Shown here: piece by piece, positions 7,720 to 16,289 of the stretch
Numbering within the stretch: position 1 is the first letter of the stretch
Layout: each line of letters opens with the position of its first letter
Source: Eutrophocola sp049446715
GTDB taxonomy: Bacteria; Pseudomonadota; Gammaproteobacteria; Pseudomonadales; Pseudohongiellaceae
Assembly: GCA_049446715.1 (NCBI GenBank)
Contig: JBMTQX010000041.1
Coordinates: 1-27,433 of the forward strand
Length of the DNA: 27,433 nt
Direction: 5' to 3'
Notes under the pieces: generated by a model
What the model saw: the letters and a program-made list of their open reading frames with translations, nothing else
Databases searched by the model: none
Told to the model about the DNA's origin: nothing
Translations under genes and position numbers: made by a program

Positions 7720-8067
7720 ATGACCATCGGAAATGCTTCCGGGTCGCCCATACCAAGATGGTTGCAGACCGGCATGCAGGCCAATGACATAAACGTGATG
7801 ATCTTCTGGGTGTGTGTGGCCATCGGTGCAGCCGTATATGCCGCCATCATCTGGTCGCTGTTAGCCTACCGGAAATCGAAAAAGCAGGAAGCCTCGTTTC
7901 ACAAGAGCACCGCGACAGAAATCGCCTGGACGGTGGTGCCATTGATTCTCATCATTGCGATGATGATTCCGGCCGCTAAACTGCTGACGCGTATGTATAG
8001 CACCGATGTTGGCGCCATTGGTGAACAACCGACATCAGTGTTGATCGCGAAAGATCCGGTAAAATAA
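7720..8067 (+). pseudogene. truncated cytochrome c oxidase subunit II (membrane part only)
   Basis: The 115 codons match the transmembrane domain of CoxB: INVMIFWVCVAIGAAVYAAI (TM1), YRKSKKQEASFHKSTATEIA and WTVVPLILIIAMMIPAAKLL (TM2). Homology ends near residue 95. About 20 unrelated residues follow, and the frame stops at 8067. The periplasmic cupredoxin domain with the CuA ligands, about two thirds of the normal protein, is absent. The usual N-terminal signal peptide is also missing: an in-frame TGA precedes ATG 7720. The normal downstream genes (coxA, ctaG, coxC, SURF1) are absent and ctaA starts 23 bases later. The simplest reading is a large deletion that fused early coxB to the ctaA leader. 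It could still yield a small two-helix membrane protein. An assembly join is an alternative. Confidence 0.75.
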
Positions 8068-8090
8068 GCAGGAACGTATAAAGACTAATC

Positions 8091-9110
8091 ATGAAAAGTG
8101 GAAAGCCCTCCTATTCACTGGTACTGTTTGCCAGTTTTTTCGCCATGTGCGTGGTCATACTGGGTGCATGGACTCGCCTGGAAGATGCCGGACTGGGTTG
8201 TCCGGATTGGCCTGGCTGCTACGGCTTCATTACGGTACCTGAAACCGCAGAGGAAATTGCTCAGGCTGAAGCCGCGTTTCCTGATGCCCCCTTTGAAGCT
8301 GAAAAAGCCTGGCCAGAAGTCATTCACCGCTACTTCGCCGGCACCCTTGGCCTGCTGATTATCATTATTAACGTGGTCGCCTGGACAAACCGCAATCGTG
8401 CCGACCAGCCCTTCAAGCTTCCCCTGTTGCTGTTAATGCTGGTGATCGCCCAGGGCATGTTCGGCATGTGGACGGTGACCCTGAAACTCTGGCCGCAAGT
8501 GGTCACGACGCATTTGCTGGGCGGGTTCACGACGCTTAGCCTGCTCTGGCTGCTGAGTTTACGACTGAATAACCGGCCATGGCAGCAGCCAACCGTACCA
8601 GTCAGCCAGTGGCAGAACCTGAGGCCGCTGGCGTTGATTGCGCTCATTCTCCTGGTTGGCCAGATCACCTTGGGTGGCTGGACGAGCTCGAATTATGCCG
8701 CACTGGCCTGTCCCGATCTGCCGACCTGCCAGGGGCGCTGGCTGCCGCCGATGAATTTTGCCGAAGGTTTTAACGTAACCCAGGAAATCGGGCCCAACTA
8801 TCTCGGCGGGCAGATGGATGGTGAAGCCCGTGTCGCCATTCACATGGCACATCGCATGGGCGCTGTGCTGGTGACACTGGTACTGGGATTCCTCATTTTC
8901 AAGCTGTACAAGAATGCAGGCAGCCGGGAGATGACCCGCCTGACCCATGTGCTGCTGGGCCTGCTGATCCTGCAAGTATCGCTGGGAATCAGCAATATCG
9001 TGTTCTCGCTGCCCTTGTGGGTCGCGGTTGCACATAACGCGGGGGGTGCTTTACTATTGCTCACCCTTGTCACCCTCAACTATCGGCTTAGCAAAGTCTC
9101 TACTTTCTAG
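8091..9110 (+). CDS. ctaA: heme A synthase (CtaA/Cox15 family)
   Basis: CtaA oxidises the C8 methyl of heme O to a formyl group to give heme A. The 339 residues form an eight-helix membrane protein in two homologous halves. Paired cysteines occur in GLGCPDWPGCYG (C37, C43) and ALACPDLPTCQGRW. Four heme-linked histidine motifs are present: EVIHRYFAG (H79), TTHLLGG, HMAHRMGA and VAHNAGG. It begins 23 bases after the coxB remnant stop and is followed by ctaB 50 bases downstream. An intact heme A synthase makes sense only if an aa3-type oxidase is encoded elsewhere, because the cox structural genes are gone from this locus. Confidence 0.94.
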   Translation: MKSGKPSYSLVLFASFFAMCVVILGAWTRLEDAGLGCPDWPGCYGFITVPETAEEIAQAEAAFPDAPFEAEKAWPEVIHRYFAGTLGLLIIIINVVAWTNRNRADQPFKLPLLLLMLVIAQGMFGMWTVTLKLWPQVVTTHLLGGFTTLSLLWLLSLRLNNRPWQQPTVPVSQWQNLRPLALIALILLVGQITLGGWTSSNYAALACPDLPTCQGRWLPPMNFAEGFNVTQEIGPNYLGGQMDGEARVAIHMAHRMGAVLVTLVLGFLIFKLYKNAGSREMTRLTHVLLGLLILQVSLGISNIVFSLPLWVAVAHNAGGALLLLTLVTLNYRLSKVSTF

Positions 9111-9160
9111 CCCGATTTAGCCCTGAATCATTGATACGAAATAACTGACGCCGATAACGC

Positions 9161-10054
9161 ATGTCCGACGTTACTGTTCACAATCAGGTCCTTAAATCTG
9201 CCAGCTGGCGGGATTACTACGAAATGTGTAAGCCCCGGGTGGTCATGATGATGATCCTGACATCGATGATCGGGATGTTCCTGGCCGTGCCGGGCATGGT
9301 GCCGCTGGACGCGCTGGTGTGGGGGAACCTCGGCATTGCCCTGGTGGCCAGTGCTGGTGCCGTCATCAATCACCTGATTGATCATCGCGTCGACACCATT
9401 ATGCAGCGCACTATCAAACGCCCCATACCGCAGGGCAAGGTCAGTCCTGTCCAGGCCTTGTTGTTTGCGCTGGCAATCTGCAGTAGCGGTATGGCGATTC
9501 TGATTTTCCTGGTCAACCCGCTCTGTGCCTGGCTCACCCTGGCTTCTTTCGTTGGCTATGCGATTATCTATACCGGCTTCCTGAAGCGCGCTACCCCGCA
9601 GAATATCGTGATTGGCGGCCTGTCGGGTGCCATGCCCCCGCTGCTGGGCTGGTCAGCGGTCAGTGGCACCGTGGATCCGAACGCCCTGCTGCTGGTACTG
9701 ATCATATTTGCCTGGACGCCACCGCATTTCTGGCCGTTGGCAATTCACCGCAAGAACGATTATGCGAAAACCGACATTCCGATGTTGCCGGTGACCCACG
9801 GTGATCCACTCACCAAGCTGCATACCCTGCTCTACACCATCATCATGTGCCTGGTCACCATACTGCCTTACCTGACGGGTATGAGCGGTGGTTTCTACCT
9901 GGCTTCGGCCGCCGTGCTTGGCGGCGGGTTCATGTATTACTCACTGCAGCTGATGTTCACCGACAAGCCGCGGGCCGCGCTGACGACATTTCGTTACTCC
10001 ATCTTTTACCTGATCGCCCTGTTTATCGCATTGCTGATCGACCATTACCTCTGA
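9161..10054 (+). CDS. ctaB: protoheme IX farnesyltransferase (heme O synthase)
   Basis: This UbiA-superfamily membrane prenyltransferase adds a farnesyl group to heme B to make heme O, the substrate of CtaA. The 297 residues include the first Asp-rich motif NHLIDHRVD (N70, D74, D78), the conserved cytoplasmic stretch IFAWTPPHFWPLAIHRKNDY, and the second motif region KTDIPMLPVTHG. Seven to nine hydrophobic segments are visible. It sits between ctaA and sco with short gaps, the order seen at the 3' end of complete cox operons. Heme O could also supply a bo3 quinol oxidase, so the gene can remain useful without aa3. Confidence 0.96.
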   Translation: MSDVTVHNQVLKSASWRDYYEMCKPRVVMMMILTSMIGMFLAVPGMVPLDALVWGNLGIALVASAGAVINHLIDHRVDTIMQRTIKRPIPQGKVSPVQALLFALAICSSGMAILIFLVNPLCAWLTLASFVGYAIIYTGFLKRATPQNIVIGGLSGAMPPLLGWSAVSGTVDPNALLLVLIIFAWTPPHFWPLAIHRKNDYAKTDIPMLPVTHGDPLTKLHTLLYTIIMCLVTILPYLTGMSGGFYLASAAVLGGGFMYYSLQLMFTDKPRAALTTFRYSIFYLIALFIALLIDHYL

Positions 10055-10094
10055 GCCGGTAACCCGGGTTGCTCCGGATAACGGCAACATCGAC

Positions 10095-10739
10095 ATGACA
10101 TCCCATCCCCTGAAAATTCCGCTGGCCATACTGGCCGCTGCAGCGTGCTTGGCAGGTATTGCCTTGCTGGTCAATGGTGTGGGTCAGCAGAAAGTGACAG
10201 CAGAGATGCTGCGCAATGATGCGATTTTTGTGTATGACGCGCCCATTCCGCTGAATGTCTTTAGCCTGACGGACGATGAGGGCCAGGCATTCACCAACGC
10301 CAGTCTCTCTGACCAATGGACCCTGGTGTTTTTCGGCTACACCTTCTGTCCGGATATTTGCCCGTTGACCCTGGCCAGCATTACCCGTTTTTATGATCTG
10401 CTGGCAGACAATGGCGAAGCGCAGGACGTTCAGGTGGTGATGATCAGTGTGGACCCCGAACGCGACACACAGGAAGTGCTCCACAATTACGTCACGTATT
10501 TCAATCCGGAGTTTACCGGCGCCTCAGGGGAATACGCCGATGTTTATACCCTTGCCCGCACCATGAATGTGACGTTCAACTACGTAGCCATGGATGATGA
10601 GAACTACCTGGTCAATCACAACGGGGAAGTGATGCTGATCGATCCGCAAGGCAGCAATGTCGGCTTTTTCAAGCCACCGTATGCGCCGGATCTGATGCGT
10701 GAGAATTTCCTGGCCGCCAAACGTTACCTGTCCCGGTAA
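10095..10739 (+). CDS. SCO1/SenC-family copper chaperone
   Basis: SCO proteins deliver copper to, or reduce, the CuA site of cytochrome oxidase subunit II. The 214-residue protein has an N-terminal membrane anchor (about 8-27) and a periplasmic thioredoxin fold. The copper ligands are C85 and C89 in FCPDICP and H175 in YLVNHNGE. It ends the ctaA-ctaB-sco group and converges on znuB only 19 bases away. Its classical client, the CuA domain of CoxB, is deleted from the remnant at this locus, so a client must be elsewhere or the protein has another redox role. Confidence 0.93.
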   Translation: MTSHPLKIPLAILAAAACLAGIALLVNGVGQQKVTAEMLRNDAIFVYDAPIPLNVFSLTDDEGQAFTNASLSDQWTLVFFGYTFCPDICPLTLASITRFYDLLADNGEAQDVQVVMISVDPERDTQEVLHNYVTYFNPEFTGASGEYADVYTLARTMNVTFNYVAMDDENYLVNHNGEVMLIDPQGSNVGFFKPPYAPDLMRENFLAAKRYLSR

Positions 10740-10758
10740 CGCATTTCTGACCCTGCTG

Positions 10759-11544
10759 CTAATCAGCCCCGGGTTTCAGTAACCGGCCAATCACAAACAG
10801 CAGGCTGGCCATCACCACAATACTGGGACCGGTCGGTGTGTCCCACAACCATGATGAGGCAATACCGCCACAAACGGCCAGGCAGCCCACCATACTGGCC
10901 AGCAAGGCCATGGCTTCGGGCGTGCGGGCAAAGGCGCGCGCACAGGCGGGAGGAATGATCAGCAGGGAAGTGATCAGCAGGATACCCACCACCTTCATCG
11001 AAACAGCAACGATCAGCGCAATCAGCAGCATCAGCAGCAGACGCATGCGTCGCGTGTTGATCCCTTCCACCTGGGCCAGCTCCTCATGCAGAGTGATGGC
11101 CAGCAGTCTGTTCCAGTTCAGGAACAGAATGCCCATGACGACGGTCGAGGTGATACCAATCCATAACAGGTTGCCGCCGGAAACCGTCAGCAGGTCTCCG
11201 AACAGGTAGGCCATCAGGTTGATCTGGTTGTCCGTGAAGCTGATGATGACCAGGCCCAGGGCCAGCGAGCTGTGCGCCAAAATGCCAAGAATGGTGTCGG
11301 TTGAGAGACCGCGGCGGTTGTCCATGAAGACCAGCAAAAAAGCCAGCATGGCACACGCGACAATCACTGCCAGCTCCAGGCGAATGTCGAGCAACAGGCC
11401 AAGCGCGATACCAAAAAGTGCCGAGTGCGCTAGGGTGTCGCCAAAATAAGACATCCGGCGCCATACTACAAAGCAGCCCAGTGGTCCTGCGATTGCAGCT
11501 ACCAGCAGTCCGGACAATAACGCATTAACGATAAAAGCCGGCAC
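10759..11544 (-). CDS. znuB: zinc ABC transporter permease
   Basis: ZnuB is the inner-membrane channel of the high-affinity zinc importer. I chose GTG 11544 because it lies 4 bases after the znuC stop, begins the membrane protein directly (MPAFIVNALLSGLLVAAIAG) and gives 261 residues, the E. coli length. The frame stays open far upstream inside znuC, but that extension is hydrophilic and overlaps a real gene. Family features include GCFVVWRRMSYFGDTLAHSA, the ABC-3 permease hallmark, and MKVVGILLITSLLIIPPACA. About eight hydrophobic segments are visible. Translation is probably coupled to znuC. Confidence 0.94.
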   Translation of the reverse strand: MPAFIVNALLSGLLVAAIAGPLGCFVVWRRMSYFGDTLAHSALFGIALGLLLDIRLELAVIVACAMLAFLLVFMDNRRGLSTDTILGILAHSSLALGLVIISFTDNQINLMAYLFGDLLTVSGGNLLWIGITSTVVMGILFLNWNRLLAITLHEELAQVEGINTRRMRLLLMLLIALIVAVSMKVVGILLITSLLIIPPACARAFARTPEAMALLASMVGCLAVCGGIASSWLWDTPTGPSIVVMASLLFVIGRLLKPGAD

Positions 11545-11548
11545 GGTT

Positions 11549-12319
11549 TCAGTCCGTGTGATGATGGCCGCAGTCGTCAGCATCGACGACATCGCCGGCC
11601 AGGTCATGACTGTGGTTGTGGTGATGGGTGTATACCGCCAGGGTCTCGGCATCCTTTTTGCCAAACAGTTCCAGGTAGGCCGGATCATTGCTGACCTGCT
11701 CTGGATGACCATGACAGCACACATGCTGGTTCAGGCAGATGACTTCATCGGTTGCCGACATGACCAGATGCAGGTCATGGGAAACCAGCAGAATGCCGCA
11801 ACCATGGCGGTCGCGAATGTCAGCGATAAGGCGGTACAGTTCAGCCTGGCCATTCACATCAACGCCCTGGGCAGGTTCGTCCAGTACCAGCAGCTGCGGC
11901 TCCTGGATCAGCGCGCGGGCAAGCAGGACACGCTGCAGTTCTCCACCGGACAGCGCAAACAACTGGCTGTCTTTCAGGACGCTGGCACCGACTTCCTCGA
12001 GGGCATCATCAATGCGATCGGCTCGGGCATTGGCGCCCAGAGACAGAAAACGGCTGACTGACACCGGCATACTCTGGTCCACCTGCAGCCGCTGTGGCAT
12101 GTACCCGATGCGGATGCCCTCCAGGCGTTCGATCTCACCGCTGGTGGGAGGCACAAGCCCCAGCACGATTTTCACCAGGGACGTCTTGCCGGCACCGTTA
12201 GGGCCGATCAGCGTCACAATCTGACGGGTATTGAGGGTTAAGGAAATGTTCTGCAGCACCTGGCGCTGGTTGTACTGCAGGGAAATATCGCGGGCGTTAA
12301 GGAGAACGTCACTGTTCAC
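11549..12319 (-). CDS. znuC: zinc ABC transporter ATPase
   Basis: This is the ATP-binding subunit of the ZnuABC importer, 256 residues. It has Walker A GPNGAGKTS (about 39-47), a Q-loop in YMPQRLQ, the signature LSGGELQR, Walker B LLVLDEP and H-loop SHD. The C-terminus is histidine-rich (YTHHHNHSHDLAG, then CGHHHTD). E. coli ZnuC has a similar first His cluster; the second adds length. The tail may sense or buffer zinc, which is inference. It diverges from znuA across 205 bases and leads into znuB. In Pseudomonas zur sits between znuA and znuC; it is not here. Confidence 0.95.
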   Translation of the reverse strand: MNSDVLLNARDISLQYNQRQVLQNISLTLNTRQIVTLIGPNGAGKTSLVKIVLGLVPPTSGEIERLEGIRIGYMPQRLQVDQSMPVSVSRFLSLGANARADRIDDALEEVGASVLKDSQLFALSGGELQRVLLARALIQEPQLLVLDEPAQGVDVNGQAELYRLIADIRDRHGCGILLVSHDLHLVMSATDEVICLNQHVCCHGHPEQVSNDPAYLELFGKKDAETLAVYTHHHNHSHDLAGDVVDADDCGHHHTD

Positions 12320-12458
12320 AAAGGTGAGTCCGGGTATTGAGAAGGAGCATGATTTGCCGCCACAGTGGTCAGTGCGCCTTTGAAGCGGTTTCTATCAATG
12401 GCATCTGCTACTACAACTGCTGAGAGAAGCATGCGCGTCCTGTGGAATTCTAAGCGGG

Positions 12459-12468
12459 TGATATATCA
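12459..12468. promoter_or_regulatory. possible Zur-type operator between znuC and znuA
   Basis: TGATATATCA is a perfect 10-bp palindrome in the 205-base divergent znuC/znuA region, 57 bases before the znuA start. Gammaproteobacterial Zur boxes are AT-rich palindromes with a TATA-type centre, so this is the best candidate, but it is short and does not match the full consensus. Confidence 0.35.
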
Positions 12469-12524
12469 TAGCATTTTTTCCATGCTCACCCAGCCAGCTA
12501 CCCGACCCGGAATCCGATAAAGCC

Positions 12525-13385
12525 GTGACTCACCGTTGTACATTCTTTCTCCTCTTCACCGGGATGGTGGTGCTGATGGCAGGACCGTTATCGGCGCAAC
12601 CTCAGGTTGCGGTGAGCATCAGACCGCTGCAATTGATTGCCGCGGCCATCACGGATGGTGTCTCGGAACCGGCTCTGGTGCTTGACAACTCACAGGATCC
12701 ACACCACCCGTCATTACGACCGTCACAACGGCGGGCCATGGATACTGCCGAGCTGTTTCTGTGGACAGGTCCGGCCCTGGAAACCGGTTTAGACAAAGTC
12801 ATTCCTGCGCTTACCGGGGAAGTGGTGACCGTCATGGATTTGTCTGGCCTGGTGCTGCACAGCATCGACAGCTTCAAGGACCCCCACGTTTGGCTGGATA
12901 CACACAATGCTGTACTGGTGGCCCGGTCATTGACCGATGCCCTGGCAGCAATAGACACCGGCAACGCCAGCCGGTACCGGAAAAACCTGGCCAACTTTGA
13001 AACCACCGTCGCACAGCTGGAAGCAAACATCACATCATTGTTTGAGCTCAGAAAAATTCCGGCCTTCGCGGTTTACCACAACGGCTACCAGTATTTCGAA
13101 AAGCAGTTTGGCCTCTCGCATGTCGCCAGTTTCACCAACAATGAAGAAGTGCAGCCGGCTATTCGCCGGGTGATGGCAATCCGGCAACAGCTGATTGCTG
13201 CCGGGGTGACCTGCATTATTCTTGGCCCCGCCCAGAATCCGACCTATCTTGATAACCAGCTGGACATGGGTGGCATGCGCTATGTGACAGTCGATGTGCT
13301 GGCCCACGATGTGGCGCCGGGCCGCCAGGGTTATACGCAGTTCATGACGGGCCTGGCCAATGCATTTGCGGACTGTCATCCATAG
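12525..13385 (+). CDS. znuA: periplasmic zinc-binding protein of the ZnuABC importer
   Basis: ZnuA captures zinc in the periplasm and hands it to ZnuB. The 286 residues start at GTG 12525 with a signal peptide (cleavage after PLSA, about residue 24). Zinc-ligand histidines are H60 (DPHHPSLRPS), H121 (DPHVWLD) and H185 (YHNGYQYFE), as in the cluster A-I family. The long His/Asp-rich loop of E. coli ZnuA, expected just before DPHVWLD, is absent: only a short GLVLHSIDSFK stretch is there. The gene is divergent from znuCB, so one control region can serve both. polA follows after 56 bases on the same strand but is functionally unrelated. Confidence 0.93.
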   Translation: MTHRCTFFLLFTGMVVLMAGPLSAQPQVAVSIRPLQLIAAAITDGVSEPALVLDNSQDPHHPSLRPSQRRAMDTAELFLWTGPALETGLDKVIPALTGEVVTVMDLSGLVLHSIDSFKDPHVWLDTHNAVLVARSLTDALAAIDTGNASRYRKNLANFETTVAQLEANITSLFELRKIPAFAVYHNGYQYFEKQFGLSHVASFTNNEEVQPAIRRVMAIRQQLIAAGVTCIILGPAQNPTYLDNQLDMGGMRYVTVDVLAHDVAPGRQGYTQFMTGLANAFADCHP

Positions 13386-13441
13386 TGGACAATTCATCCC
13401 TGGCTATCAGGGCAAATTCTTAAAATAGTTTTCTGGACAAC

Positions 13442-16186
13442 ATGGCAAAAAACAATCCCCTGGTTCTCGTTGACGGCTCTTCCTACCTGTTCAGGGCCTT
13501 TCATGCCCTGCCACCGCTGACGACCAGCAAAGGCCAGCCCACCGGCGCCGTGAAAGGCGTGATCAACATGATCCGCAGTCTCATCAAGGCTTATCCGGAC
13601 AGCTATGTCGCCGTGATTTTCGATGCCAAGGGCAAGACTTTTCGCAACCACATGTACAGTGAATACAAGGCCAACCGGCCGCCGATGCCCGATGACCTGC
13701 GCAGCCAGATCGAACCCATCCACCAGATCATTAAGGCGATGGGCCTGCCGCTGCTGGCCATCGAAGGGGTCGAAGCTGATGACGTCATCGGTACGCTCGC
13801 GGAACAGGCGTGGCGGGAGAAGATGCCGACGCTCATTTCCACCGGGGACAAGGACATGGCCCAGCTAGTGAACAAGCATGTCACCCTGTTGAATACCATG
13901 ACCAATGAAACCCTGGATATTGAGGGTGTCGAGAACAAGTTCGGCCTGCCACCGGAACGCATCATCGACTACCTGGCCCTGATGGGTGACAAGGTGGACA
14001 ACATCCCCGGTGTACCCGGTGTGGGTCCGAAGACCGCCGTGAAGTGGCTGCAGGAATACGGCTCGCTCGAAGGCGTGATAGAAAAGGCTGATGAGATAAA
14101 AGGCAAAATTGGTGAGAAGCTGCGGGACAACCTAGAACAGCTGAAACTGTCGAAGGAACTGGCCACCATAAAGCTGGACGTCGAGCTCGAATTCGGCCCC
14201 AGGGACCTGGTTCATGATGATCCTAATAAACCTGAACTGCTGGCCCTCTACAAGCACCTAGAGTTCCGTACCTGGATCAAGGAACTTGAAGGTGAAGGGG
14301 TGGAAGCCGCCGAGCTCGATGGCCTCGATATTGACGTTCCGGATACGCCGGCAGAAGAAAGCTTTCCGGAGCCCGACCAGGTGTCTTACACCGTAGTGAC
14401 AGATGTCAGGGACCTCGAAAAGCTGCTGGCCGCAGCCGCCAGGACCGGACACCTGGCCCTGAGTGTGGAAACTGACGGTGCCCACTACAAGGCTGCGCAG
14501 ATCATTGGCTTGTCACTGTGCTGCGAGCCGGGCCAGGCCAGCTACATTCCCCTCGGGCACACCGGCCTGGAAAATGACGGCCAGCTCGCCACGAGCGAAG
14601 TGATGGCTCTCCTCAGGCCTGTTCTGGAGGACAAACATGTCTTCAAGATAGGCCATGACCTGAAGTTGATGACCCATGTGCTGAACAACTATGACATTGC
14701 CCTGAAGGGTCGTCGCTATGACACCATGCTGCAGTCCTATGTGCTCAATTCGGTGGCTCACCGACATACGCTGGACCGGGTTGCTTCCCAGTACCTGGAA
14801 CTCGACAAGGCCACGCTGGAAGAGTTGCTCGGTAAAGGCCGCAACAAACTGACGTTTGCCGAACTGCCCATGGACAAGGCCGGGAGCTGGTCGGCAGAGA
14901 ATGCCGATTTCAGTTTTCGTCTGCACCAGGTGCTGGGCAGCAAACTGGCAGCTACCGGAGAGCTGGCCAGTGTTTACCGCTATTTCGAGATTGCCCTCTT
15001 GCCGGTATTGACCCGCATGGAGGCCACCGGTGTCAGCCTAGATGTGAAGGCCCTGGCCGGGCAAAGCGAGGAGATCGCCAGGCGTCTGGTTGAGCTGGAA
15101 AAGCAGGCCTTCGAGCTGGCCGGTGAAGAATTCAACCTGGGCTCGCCCAAGCAACTGCAGCAGATTTTCTATGAGAAGCTGGATTACCCGGTAATCAGTA
15201 AAACAGCGAAAGGGCAGCCATCCACCGCAGAGCCTGTCCTGCAGGAGCTGGCCCTGGAATACCCGTTACCTGAAGTCATTCTCGAGCACCGCGGTCTGAG
15301 CAAACTCAAGTCGACCTACACCGACAAGCTGCCGCATGACATCAATCCTGTAACCGGCCGCATTCACAGCACATTCCAGCAGGCGGTAGCGGCCACCGGC
15401 AGGCTGTCTTCCACTGAACCCAACCTGCAGAACATTCCCATCCGCACCGAGGCCGGCCGCCGCATCCGCCAGGCGTTTGTAGCAGGTAAGGACAAGGTCC
15501 TGATGGCGGCGGATTACTCCCAGGTCGAGCTGCGCATCATGGCGCACCTGTCCGGTGACAAGGGGTTATGCCAGGCTTTCACCAACGGATTGGATGTGCA
15601 CCAGGCCACCGCCAGTGAAATATTCAACGTTGAGCTGGACAAGGTGGCGCCCGACCAGCGTCGCAGTGCCAAGGCCATCAACTTCGGTCTGATCTACGGT
15701 ATGTCCGCCTTTGGCCTGGCCAAACAGCTTGGCATTGGCCGCCAGGATGCGCAGGAATACGTGGAGCGCTATTTCCTGCGTTATCCGGGGGTACGCAAGT
15801 ACATGGATGACACCCGCCTGCTGGCCAATGAACAGGGCTATGTCGAAACTCTGTTCGGTCGCCGCCTGTACCTGCCGGACATTAAGGCCAGCAACGGCAT
15901 GCTGCGCAAGGCCGCCGAGCGTACAGCGATTAACGCACCGATGCAGGGTACCGCCGCCGACATCATCAAACAGGCCATGGTGGATATTGACCACTGGCTG
16001 GGGGTCGCGCACCTGGATGCGAAAATGATCATGCAGGTGCATGACGAACTGGTGTTCGAAGTGGCCAGGGACGATCTGGAGCTGCTTGCCGAAGGTGTTC
16101 GATTCCGCATGGTGTCAGCCGCTTCCCTGAACGTGCCGCTGGTGGTGGATATCGGTTCGGGGCAGGACTGGAATACCGCGCACTGA
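13442..16186 (+). CDS. polA: DNA polymerase I, 3'-5' exonuclease residues replaced
   Basis: Pol I processes Okazaki fragments and fills repair gaps. The 914 residues contain an intact 5'-nuclease domain (about 1-290; GVEADDVIGTLA, STGDKDMAQLV, GVPGVGPKTAV), a 3'-5' exonuclease-like domain (about 315-505) and the polymerase domain (about 510-914). Polymerase residues are intact: D691 in AADYSQVELR, the O-helix set R740, K744, F748 and Y752, and H867-D868-E869. The exonuclease domain aligns gap-free with E. coli at its motifs but has lost the metal ligands: D355 is S341, D424 is M410 and D501 is N487; Y497 is W483. Only E357 (E343) remains. Proofreading is therefore predicted absent, as in Taq polymerase, while the fold is retained. 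Confidence 0.97.
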   Translation: MAKNNPLVLVDGSSYLFRAFHALPPLTTSKGQPTGAVKGVINMIRSLIKAYPDSYVAVIFDAKGKTFRNHMYSEYKANRPPMPDDLRSQIEPIHQIIKAMGLPLLAIEGVEADDVIGTLAEQAWREKMPTLISTGDKDMAQLVNKHVTLLNTMTNETLDIEGVENKFGLPPERIIDYLALMGDKVDNIPGVPGVGPKTAVKWLQEYGSLEGVIEKADEIKGKIGEKLRDNLEQLKLSKELATIKLDVELEFGPRDLVHDDPNKPELLALYKHLEFRTWIKELEGEGVEAAELDGLDIDVPDTPAEESFPEPDQVSYTVVTDVRDLEKLLAAAARTGHLALSVETDGAHYKAAQIIGLSLCCEPGQASYIPLGHTGLENDGQLATSEVMALLRPVLEDKHVFKIGHDLKLMTHVLNNYDIALKGRRYDTMLQSYVLNSVAHRHTLDRVASQYLELDKATLEELLGKGRNKLTFAELPMDKAGSWSAENADFSFRLHQVLGSKLAATGELASVYRYFEIALLPVLTRMEATGVSLDVKALAGQSEEIARRLVELEKQAFELAGEEFNLGSPKQLQQIFYEKLDYPVISKTAKGQPSTAEPVLQELALEYPLPEVILEHRGLSKLKSTYTDKLPHDINPVTGRIHSTFQQAVAATGRLSSTEPNLQNIPIRTEAGRRIRQAFVAGKDKVLMAADYSQVELRIMAHLSGDKGLCQAFTNGLDVHQATASEIFNVELDKVAPDQRRSAKAINFGLIYGMSAFGLAKQLGIGRQDAQEYVERYFLRYPGVRKYMDDTRLLANEQGYVETLFGRRLYLPDIKASNGMLRKAAERTAINAPMQGTAADIIKQAMVDIDHWLGVAHLDAKMIMQVHDELVFEVARDDLELLAEGVRFRMVSAASLNVPLVVDIGSGQDWNTAH

Positions 16187-16205
16187 CCCGGGATCAGCGG
16201 GTTTT
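16186..16205 (+). terminator. weak hairpin immediately after polA
   Basis: ACCCG (16186-16190) can pair with CGGGT (16198-16202), followed by TTTT. The stem is only 5 bp, so this is at best a weak terminator for polA. Confidence 0.35.
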
Positions 16206-16257
16206 AGCTGTGTCATTGCTCACACAAATATTTTTTTCACAAATCGTAAAATTTTTT

Positions 16258-16284
16258 GAACTTTTGGTGTGAAGGCGGGTCTCA
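16258..16284 (+). promoter_or_regulatory. sigma-E/AlgU-type promoter
   Basis: GAACTT (16258-16263), a 16-base spacer, then TCTCA (16280-16284). This is an exact -35 and a one-mismatch -10 against the envelope-stress consensus GAACTT-N16/17-TCTGA. A/T tracts directly upstream (AAAATTTTTT) resemble the UP-like tracts of sigma-E promoters. It reads into the candidate sRNA; the predicted start is near 16289-16292. Confidence 0.7.
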
Positions 16285-16289
16285 GATTA

